From positions 682,001 through 746,000 of the forward strand of contig CP000781.1 in NCBI GenBank assembly GCA_000017645.1: DNA of 64,000 bases. The letters run 5' to 3'. This stretch comes from Xanthobacter autotrophicus Py2. GTDB taxonomy: Bacteria > Pseudomonadota > Alphaproteobacteria > Rhizobiales > Xanthobacteraceae. Made by a program: the position numbers and the translations under genes. Shown piece by piece: positions 57,724-64,000 of the stretch. Under the pieces are notes generated by a model that was not told the DNA's origin, did no database searches, and saw nothing but the letters and a program-made list of their open reading frames with translations. Numbering within the stretch: the first letter of the stretch is position 1; every line of letters begins with the position of its first letter.

Positions 57724-59167
57724 GAGCCCCCTCCAAAGCGGTCACGGACGCGAGAAACGCCGCTTCGTCTTCAAGGCATCTCAAATCGAGCACAAGAGCG
57801 TTATCGTCAATCCGTCCGATGACCGGAACCGGAAGTCGGCGCAGCCCATCGGCCAGCCGGTTGAGCGCGCCGCCGCTGCCGTCGCGGCTGGCGATGGCAA
57901 GGCCGACGCCCTCCAGTGTCTCCAGCGGCAGGGCGCCAGAGCCGATCTGGCTGCGGCATGCCGTTGCGTCAATTGTGAAGGCGGGTCCAAGGATCGCGGC
58001 GAGGGCGGGCTTCAGCCGCGCGGCCTGGGCAGCCATGTCCTCCGGCCGGCGGGTGAGATAGCGCAGGGTGGGCAGGCGCGCGGCGAGGCGGTCCGGGTCG
58101 CGGTACAGGCGCAGCGTCGCCTCGACGGCGGCGAGGCGCACCTTGTCCAGCCGCAGCGCCCGCTTCATGGGGTTCTTGTTGATTCGGGCGATGAGGTCGC
58201 GCCGGCCCACGATGAAACCGGCCTGCGGGCCTCCCAGCAGCTTGTCGCCGGAGAAGGTGACCACGTCGGCTCCCTCGGCCACCGCCTCCCGCACGGTCGG
58301 CTCGTGGACGAGGCCGTAGCGGGCCAGATCCGCCAGCGTGCCGGAGCCCAGATCATTGACGAGGGGCACCCCGCCGGCCTGCGCGATCTCGGCCAGCTCG
58401 CGGGGCGAGACCTCCTTGGTGAAGCCCTCGATGCGGTAGTTGGAGGTATGCACCTTCAGGATCACCCCGGTCTCGGGGCGGATGGCGTCGCGATAATCGC
58501 GGGCATGGGTGCGGTTGGTGGTGCCCACCTCGTCCAGCTCGGCGCCGGCCCGGCGCATGATCTCCGGCATGCGGAAGGCACCGCCGATCTCGATCAGCTC
58601 GCCGCGCGAGACGATGGCCGGCTTGCCCTGCGACAGGGTGTTCAGCACGAGGAGCACGGCGGCGGCATTGTTGTTGACGAGGGTGGCGTCCTCCGCCCCG
58701 GTCAGCTCGCAGACGAGGCCGCGCACATGGTCGTCGCGCTCGCCGCGCTTGCCGCCGTCGAGGTCGTATTCCAGCGCGACCGCGCTTCGCATGGCCCGTA
58801 CTGCCGCTTCCACCGCCTCTTCCGCGAAGATGGCGCGGCCGAGATTGGTGTGCAGAACGGTGCCGGTGAGGTTGAACACCGGACGGAGGCTGGGGGCCGC
58901 CGCCGCATCCAGCCGGGCGAGGGCGCTGGCCGCGATCTCCTCGGGCGTCGCCGCACCGCCGGCACCGGCGCGCAGGGCGGCGCGGCGTTCGTCGAGGGCG
59001 GTGCGCACGGCCGCGGTGGTCGCCTGCCGGCCGTGGCGCTCGGTGGCGGCGCGGGCCAGCTCAACCTTCAGTACGGCATCGACGGAGGGCAGCACCCGCA
59101 GCGGGGCGACAGGGGGTGGGGCGACCGGGGGTGGGGCGGCGGGGAATGATGCAGGATGTGCGGACAT
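57710..59167 (-). CDS. selA: L-seryl-tRNA(Sec) selenium transferase
   Basis: The protein is 485 residues, starting at ATG 59167; the first 30 residues are Pro/Ala-rich with a short repeated APPPV block. It is a PLP enzyme that converts Ser-tRNA(Sec) to Sec-tRNA(Sec) with selenophosphate. The pyridoxal Lys lies in [16 protein letters not shown]. Other family segments are [40 protein letters not shown] and [15 protein letters not shown]. It sits 9 bp after fdhE and overlaps the Sel1-repeat gene. selD is not in the window. Confidence 0.95.
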   Translation of the reverse strand: MSAHPASFPAAPPPVAPPPVAPLRVLPSVDAVLKVELARAATERHGRQATTAAVRTALDERRAALRAGAGGAATPEEIAASALARLDAAAAPSLRPVFNLTGTVLHTNLGRAIFAEEAVEAAVRAMRSAVALEYDLDGGKRGERDDHVRGLVCELTGAEDATLVNNNAAAVLLVLNTLSQGKPAIVSRGELIEIGGAFRMPEIMRRAGAELDEVGTTNRTHARDYRDAIRPETGVILKVHTSNYRIEGFTKEVSPRELAEIAQAGGVPLVNDLGSGTLADLARYGLVHEPTVREAVAEGADVVTFSGDKLLGGPQAGFIVGRRDLIARINKNPMKRALRLDKVRLAAVEATLRLYRDPDRLAARLPTLRYLTRRPEDMAAQAARLKPALAAILGPAFTIDATACRSQIGSGALPLETLEGVGLAIASRDGSGGALNRLADGLRRLPVPVIGRIDDNALVLDLRCLEDEAAFLASVTALEGAHELA

Positions 59168-59176
59168 GGCGCCCCC

Positions 59177-60130
59177 TCAATAGCCCAGCAGGAAGGGGTT
59201 GAAGGTGGCGCGCCGGTAGGGCCCCTCCTTCTGCTTGAGGTCGAGGCCGAGGCTGGCCACGTCGTCGGCGACGGGATCGAGATCGGGGTCCTTCGCGAGA
59301 TAGAGCACCTTGGCGTAGGAATGGCAGGCGTCGCAGGTCTCGGCCTTGATGGCGCCCGGCGCGCTTCCCTGGCCGCCCTCCACCTCCTGATAGGCGATGC
59401 CGCCGGTGGAGCCACAGGCGGTGCAGCGCACACGCACGAAGTTCCACCACGTGCCGCACAGGGCGCAGGCGCAGTAGCGCGCGCCGGCGGCCGCCGGCCA
59501 ATCCACCACCACGCTCGCCACCGGCGGCCCGCCGCAGGCCGGGCAGACCCCGTCGCCCACCGGCACGAGGCGCGAGGCATCGAGCACCGAGGCGAGGCGG
59601 GCGAAATGCACCTGGAGCGCCGCCGCCACATAAAGATGCTCGGCCAGCGCCTCCACCGGAATGGAATCGGCCAGCACGTTGCGGATCATCTCGCCGCGTT
59701 CCGCCTCCGAGGCTGCCAGCATGTGGGCGAGGGCGGCCTCGGCTGGCTCCGGCTTCTCGATGGCGCGGGCCTGGGACAGCAGCCGGTCGAAGAGGGATTC
59801 GAACGCCGGGTCCGAGGTGAAGTGGCTGCGGTCCAGCGGCGGCATCTCGTGGGTCCGGGCGCGCTCCACCGCCTCGGCATCGGGCGGCTCGGGCGCGGGG
59901 GCGCGTTCCGCCGCCACGTGCTGGGCGCGGGCGATATGGGCCAAAAACGACAGGTAGGGGCCGAGCGGATGGCCCTGGGCCAGGCGCGCGAAGCGCTCGG
60001 CGCGGCGCGCAAACAGGGTGGCCGGGTCCGGCAGATGGGCGAAGGCCGGCGCAGTGACCCCTTCCAGCACCGAAGGGTCGGGAAAGACGGAGCCCGGAGG
60101 GCTCGAGAACGGACCTGACGAACGCGCCAT
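59177..60130 (-). CDS. fdhE: Formate dehydrogenase accessory protein FdhE
   Basis: The protein is 317 residues. The C-terminal half has four zinc-like Cys pairs: CPACGGPP, CACALCGTWW, VRCTACGST and CDACHSYAK. These are the FdhE signature. The N-terminal part (RRAERFARLAQGHPLGPYLS) is typical. FdhE helps assemble or export membrane-bound formate dehydrogenase. It follows the gamma subunit gene by 172 bp and precedes selA by 9 bp, linking the enzyme with Sec insertion. Confidence 0.94.
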   Translation of the reverse strand: MARSSGPFSSPPGSVFPDPSVLEGVTAPAFAHLPDPATLFARRAERFARLAQGHPLGPYLSFLAHIARAQHVAAERAPAPEPPDAEAVERARTHEMPPLDRSHFTSDPAFESLFDRLLSQARAIEKPEPAEAALAHMLAASEAERGEMIRNVLADSIPVEALAEHLYVAAALQVHFARLASVLDASRLVPVGDGVCPACGGPPVASVVVDWPAAAGARYCACALCGTWWNFVRVRCTACGSTGGIAYQEVEGGQGSAPGAIKAETCDACHSYAKVLYLAKDPDLDPVADDVASLGLDLKQKEGPYRRATFNPFLLGY

Positions 60131-60165
60131 TTAAACCTCACGAACCTCACGGGTCACGTGCAAGG

Positions 60166-60195
60166 GCGTTTTTGCAAGAAGCGTTTTTGCAAGAG
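60166..60195. repeat. Two 15-bp tandem repeats upstream of fdhE
   Basis: GCGTTTTTGCAAGAA at 60166-60180 is followed directly by GCGTTTTTGCAAGAG at 60181-60195, with a partial third copy (GCGTTTGCGAGCG) next to it. They lie 36 bp before the fdhE start, in the 172-bp fdoI-fdhE gap. They might bind a regulator or result from slippage. Confidence 0.7.
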
Positions 60196-60302
60196 CGTTT
60201 GCGAGCGCAGTGGATACCGGTTCGCGTGCAGAAAACGCGTTAAAACACCCTGCCGCCCCGGCCGCGCGACACCGCAGCCGGGCGAACAGTATACGCCTGC
60301 CC

Positions 60303-61010
60303 TCATTCCGCGGGAGTCCCCCGCGTGCCGGTGGGCTGCGACGGCTTGCGGGAGACCAGCTCGCGCAGCCATTTGCGGTGGTGCCGCCACGCCCAGCCGC
60401 CGGTCACCTGTCCGCGCGTCATGGCGCTGATGGTGCCCTTCACCCAGATGGCGGCATAGACGTGGACGATCCACACGCAGATGATCGCCACCGCCGCCAC
60501 CGAATGCACCAGCAGGGCCACGCGCTGCTGCGGGATGCTGGTGAAGGTGGAGAAATAGGCGTTCCAGATCACGACGCCCGAGGCGATCAGCACCACGATC
60601 AGGAACGACATGCCCCAGAACACCATCTTCTGGCCAGCATTGTACTTGCCCAGCTCCGGCAGCTTCTCCTCGTGGCCGGCGATGACATCGCGGATGCGGC
60701 GCAGCCAGGTGCCGTCCTCGCTCTTCCACAAATTGGCCTTCCAGAAGCGGAAGAACAGGCCGAAGAAGGAGAAGAACAGCACCACCCCGATCCAGGGGTG
60801 GAGGGTGCGCGTCATCTGCCCCCCGCCGAACAGGCCGGTGAGGAAGAACAGGCTGGGGTGAAACAAGGCCAGGCCAGAGAGCGCCAGCAGGATCAGGCTG
60901 ATGGCCGTGATCCAGTGGTTGATGCGGGCGCCCGCCGTGTAGCGGTCCACCTGCACCGGGTGGCCGGGATGGACCGCGTCGCCGGATTCAACGTCATAAG
61001 GCTGGCTCAT
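60303..61010 (-). CDS. fdoI: Formate dehydrogenase gamma subunit (cytochrome b556)
   Basis: The protein is 235 residues, starting at ATG 61010, which overlaps the beta-subunit stop (ATGA). There are four transmembrane helices with heme-ligand candidates in [47 protein letters not shown] and [10 protein letters not shown]. It takes electrons from the Fe-S subunit and passes them to quinone. The C-terminus is basic ([13 protein letters not shown]). Confidence 0.93.
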   Translation of the reverse strand: MSQPYDVESGDAVHPGHPVQVDRYTAGARINHWITAISLILLALSGLALFHPSLFFLTGLFGGGQMTRTLHPWIGVVLFFSFFGLFFRFWKANLWKSEDGTWLRRIRDVIAGHEEKLPELGKYNAGQKMVFWGMSFLIVVLIASGVVIWNAYFSTFTSIPQQRVALLVHSVAAVAIICVWIVHVYAAIWVKGTISAMTRGQVTGGWAWRHHRKWLRELVSRKPSQPTGTRGTPAE

Positions 61011-61978
61011 GAGCGGCCTCCATGGGCGGGTTCGCCGCCGGGAAGCTGGCCTTGCGCGAGCTTCTCGGCGTTGGCCTCGTCTTCCGCCGTCACCTTGTTG
61101 GCGCCCGCCACCAGATAGTGCAGGGCGCCGGCGATGGCGGCAAAGCCCATCACCCCCAGGCCCACATATTTGGTGACACCCTTCCACGCCTCGACGATGC
61201 GGCTGATGCGCGGATTATCCGGCAGGCCCGCATAGATGGACGGCTGGTCGGCGTGCTGCAGCACGTACATCACGTGGGTGCCGCCGACGCCGGGCGGATC
61301 GTAGAGCCCCGCATTCTTGTAGCCGCGGGACTTCAGGTCCTTGATGCGCCCTTCGGCCCATTCCTTCATCTGTGTCTTGGTGCCGAACACGATGGCCTGG
61401 GTGGGGCACGCCTTCTGGCAGGCCGGACCCTGGCCCACGGCCACGCGGTCGGAGCACAAGGTGCACTTGTAGGCCTTGTTGTCGACCTTCGAGATGCGGG
61501 GAATGTTGAAGGGGCAGCCCTTCACGCAATAGCCGCAGCCGATGCACTTGTCGTGGTCGAAGTCCACGATGCCGTTGGAATACTGCACGATGGCGCCGGG
61601 CGCCGGGCAGGCCTTCAGGCAGCCCGGATCGGCGCAATGCATGCAGCCGTCCTTGCGGATGAGCCATTCGAGATTGTCCGTCTCGGGGTTCACCCACTCG
61701 GTGAAGCGCATCAGGGTCAGCGAGTTCGGCGTCAGGTCCGGCGGGTTGGTGTAGCTGCCGTTGAAGGTGCCGATCTCCTCGTGGAGCTGGTTCCATTCAA
61801 GGCAGGCCGCCTGGCAGGCCTTGCAGCCGATGCACTTGGACACGTCGATGAGCTTGGCCACCGGCTCCTTGAACTCCACCGGCACGCGCAGGTTGGAGGC
61901 CGAGCGCCGGACGAGGTCGCTGTCACCGAACTTCGCCGGGGTGGGGGTGACCGGAGGGTTGGGGATCGGAGGAAACAT
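61007..61978 (-). CDS. fdoH: Formate dehydrogenase beta subunit (4x[4Fe-4S])
   Basis: The protein is 323 residues. Four Cys clusters are visible: [42 protein letters not shown], and CTLCSDRV with CQKACPTQ. A single transmembrane helix near the C-terminus ([20 protein letters not shown]) anchors it. It is the electron-transfer subunit between the Mo/W catalytic subunit and the cytochrome b subunit in the periplasmic-side enzyme. It starts 17 bp after the alpha-subunit stop. Confidence 0.95.
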   Translation of the reverse strand: MFPPIPNPPVTPTPAKFGDSDLVRRSASNLRVPVEFKEPVAKLIDVSKCIGCKACQAACLEWNQLHEEIGTFNGSYTNPPDLTPNSLTLMRFTEWVNPETDNLEWLIRKDGCMHCADPGCLKACPAPGAIVQYSNGIVDFDHDKCIGCGYCVKGCPFNIPRISKVDNKAYKCTLCSDRVAVGQGPACQKACPTQAIVFGTKTQMKEWAEGRIKDLKSRGYKNAGLYDPPGVGGTHVMYVLQHADQPSIYAGLPDNPRISRIVEAWKGVTKYVGLGVMGFAAIAGALHYLVAGANKVTAEDEANAEKLAQGQLPGGEPAHGGRS

Positions 61979-61995
61979 GCTGGTTCTCCTTCTCC

Positions 61996-64000
61996 TTACG
62001 CCACCGGCCCGGTGGAGGGCTCGATGTTGACGAGGAACGCCTTGAACTCCGGCGTCTCGATGTTCGCGTCACCCACGAACGGGGTGAGCACGTTGGCCGG
62101 GAAGCCCTTCTTCGCCGCCCCCACGAAGCCCCAGTGGATGGGAATGCCCACCACATGCACCGGCTTGCCGTCCACCATCAGCGGGCGGATGCGCTTGGTG
62201 ACATAGGCCTTGGCGAAGACGGAGCCGCGCTTCGACCACACCCGGACCCAGCCGGCATTGGCGATGTTTTTCTCCTTTGCCAGTTCCTCGGAGATTTCCA
62301 CGAAGAATTCGGGCTGGAGCACCGAGTTCACGTGGTTGTTCTTGGTCCAGTAGTGGAAATGCTCGGTCAGGCGGTAGGAGGTCGCCGCATACGGGAACTC
62401 CTTGGACGCCGTGTCGGCGAACTGGGCGAAGTCGTCCTTGAACACGCGCGCCACCGGATTGCCCCGTACTTTGGGGGCGATCAGGTTGGCGACCGGGCTC
62501 TCGAACGGCTCGTAGTGCACCGGGAACGGCCCGTCCCGCATCATGCCCCGGGTGAACAGGCGGGAAACGCCTTCGGGGTTCATGATGAAGGGGCCCACAT
62601 CCTGCGGCTTGGCGGTGGGGGCGATGTCGGGCACGTCGTAGCCCGTCCACTTGGCCCCGTCCCACCAGATCAGCTTGCGGGTGTCGTCCCACGGCTGGCC
62701 GTCGATGTTGCAGGAGGCACGGTTGTAGATGATGCGCCGGTTGGCCGGCCAGGCGAACGCCCACTTGAGGTAGGCGCCGGTATCGTCTGGATCGGAATTG
62801 TCCCGGCGGGCCATCATGTTGCCGGCCTCGGTATAGCTGCCGGTATAGATCCAGCAGCCGGCCGCCGTCGAGCCGTCATCACGCAGGAGGCCGAAGCTCG
62901 CGAGCTGCTTGCCCGCCTCCAGCACCTTCTTGGTCGGATCGTTGGGATCGAGCACGTCGGAGATGACGTACCCGTTCATCTCCTTGGCCAGCTCCTCGGG
63001 CGCGGGATCGTGCGGATCCTTGTAGTTCCAGGTGAGGTTGACGATCGGATCGGGGAAGGCGCCACCTTCCTTCTTGTACATCTCCTTCAGCCGCAGATGG
63101 AGCTGCGCCATGATGAAGATGTCCGTCTTCGCCTCGCCGGGAGGCGAGCCGGCCGCCCAGTGCCATTGCAGCCAACGGCCCGAATTCACCAGCGAGCCGT
63201 TGTCCTCGGCGAAGCAGGTGGTGGGCAGCTGGATGACTTCCGTCGAGATCTTCGACGGATCGGCGGGATTGTAGACGCCGTGGTTCTCCCAGAAGCGGGC
63301 GGTCTCGGTCTCCAGGGGATCCATGACCACGAGCAGCTTGAGCTTGGCGAGCGCCTCCGCCAGCTTGGCCTTGTTGGGGAAGGCCTGCAGCGGGTTGAAG
63401 CCCTGGCAGAAGTAGACGTTCATCTTCCCCTGCTTCATCAGCTCGAACGCACGCAGCACGTCGTAGGACGGCACGTCGAGCTTGGGCAGGTAGTCGAACG
63501 CCCAGTTGTTCTCGGCCGTCGCCGATTGACCCCACATGGACTTCTGGAACGAGACGAAGAACTTCCTGTAGTTCTGCCAGTAGCTCATCTGGCCCGGACG
63601 CAGCGGCTTGAACCCACGCGTCGACATGTAGGCGTTGAGGTCCGGCTCCTTCTCCGTGGGGATCGTGAGATACCCCGGGATCAGGTTGGACATCAGGCCG
63701 ATGTCGGTGAGGCCCTGGATGTTGGAATGCCCGCGCAGGGCGTTCATGCCGCCGCCGCGCACACCGATGTTGCCGAGGATGAGCTGGAGCATCGCCATGC
63801 AGCGGATGTTCTGCGAGCCCTTCGAATGCTGGGTCCAGCCGAGCGCGTACATGGAGGTCATCGTCTTGGTGGGCGACGAACACTCCGCGATCATGGACGC
63901 CACCTTCAGGAACTTGTCCTTGGGCGTGCCCGTGATGCGCTCGACCATCTCCGGCGTGTAGACGGAGACGTGCTGCTTCAGCAGATTCCAGACGCAGCGG
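61996..64000 (-). CDS. fdoG: Formate dehydrogenase alpha subunit, C-terminal part (cut by window edge)
   Basis: The frame is open from the stop at 61996 to the window edge, about 667 residues of a protein normally near 1015. It is the FDH-N/O-type molybdopterin or tungstopterin catalytic subunit: [49 protein letters not shown] and the C-terminal [20 protein letters not shown] domain. The N-terminal part, where the active-site Sec/Cys would lie, is outside the window. The adjacent selA, selB, selC and fdhE make a Sec-containing enzyme the natural expectation, but this is not visible here. Confidence 0.92.
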   Translation of the reverse strand, partial: RCVWNLLKQHVSVYTPEMVERITGTPKDKFLKVASMIAECSSPTKTMTSMYALGWTQHSKGSQNIRCMAMLQLILGNIGVRGGGMNALRGHSNIQGLTDIGLMSNLIPGYLTIPTEKEPDLNAYMSTRGFKPLRPGQMSYWQNYRKFFVSFQKSMWGQSATAENNWAFDYLPKLDVPSYDVLRAFELMKQGKMNVYFCQGFNPLQAFPNKAKLAEALAKLKLLVVMDPLETETARFWENHGVYNPADPSKISTEVIQLPTTCFAEDNGSLVNSGRWLQWHWAAGSPPGEAKTDIFIMAQLHLRLKEMYKKEGGAFPDPIVNLTWNYKDPHDPAPEELAKEMNGYVISDVLDPNDPTKKVLEAGKQLASFGLLRDDGSTAAGCWIYTGSYTEAGNMMARRDNSDPDDTGAYLKWAFAWPANRRIIYNRASCNIDGQPWDDTRKLIWWDGAKWTGYDVPDIAPTAKPQDVGPFIMNPEGVSRLFTRGMMRDGPFPVHYEPFESPVANLIAPKVRGNPVARVFKDDFAQFADTASKEFPYAATSYRLTEHFHYWTKNNHVNSVLQPEFFVEISEELAKEKNIANAGWVRVWSKRGSVFAKAYVTKRIRPLMVDGKPVHVVGIPIHWGFVGAAKKGFPANVLTPFVGDANIETPEFKAFLVNIEPSTGPVA

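Overview
The window is GC-rich, densely packed, mostly minus-strand DNA that looks like an alphaproteobacterial chromosome. A paired molybdenum-storage protein (mosB-mosA), a Mo-hydroxylase operon, a membrane formate dehydrogenase with a complete selenocysteine apparatus, and Liv-type transport all fit a metabolically versatile Hyphomicrobiales member; Xanthobacter, Azorhizobium or a relative is my inference, not something the sequence proves.

Layout. (1) 1-12779 is the right part of a genomic island. It carries the start of a heavy-metal P-type ATPase, a decayed glycosyltransferase scrap, and a long minus-strand czc-type metal-efflux operon: a DUF2946-like Cys protein, czcC, czcB, a PII-like gene, czcA, then five small exported proteins. 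A frameshifted IS5-family element and a tyrosine integrase follow. The island ends at a 47-bp 3' fragment of tRNA-Arg(CCG), the expected attR. (2) 13004-13292 is an IS3-family remnant just outside the island. (3) 13423-21322 is a fatty-acid beta-oxidation operon (thiolase, fused hydroxyacyl-CoA dehydrogenase/enoyl-CoA hydratase, acyl-CoA dehydrogenase, acyl-CoA ligase) with a divergent TetR regulator and a perfect operator palindrome. (4) 21505-24290 is a lower-GC patch with an FkbH-like gene and about 0.9 kb without recognisable genes. (5) 24291-34202 holds a divergent deformylase-like gene, a VOC/LysR divergent pair, an MgtA-type ATPase, a PAS histidine kinase-receiver with a globin, an OmpR-type regulator and two exported proteins. 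(6) 34364-39305 holds mosA/mosB, an acetyltransferase and an Orn/Lys/Arg decarboxylase. (7) 39437-51468 is a tight ten-gene catabolic operon: metallo-amidohydrolase, alpha/beta hydrolase, three-gene Mo hydroxylase with a fused 2Fe-2S/CoxG subunit, and a complete Liv ABC importer, with a divergent MarR regulator. (8) 51543-53307 has a TSUP exporter and a D-Ala-D-Ala dipeptidase. (9) 53328-64000 is the formate dehydrogenase/selenocysteine locus: fdoG (runs off the window), fdoH, fdoI, fdhE, selA, a Sel1-repeat gene, selB, selC (tRNA-Sec) and two unknown genes. The tRNA-Sec gene lies inside the 3' end of the selB reading frame.

How they work together. Three blocks depend on molybdenum or tungsten cofactors or storage: mosAB, the Mo hydroxylase and the formate dehydrogenase. 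The ten-gene operon reads as a self-contained pathway that imports a small compound, hydroxylates it with a Mo enzyme and hydrolyses the product. Its substrate is unknown, and it is the best candidate here for an undescribed system. The island adds divalent-metal efflux with several uncharacterised exported accessory proteins.
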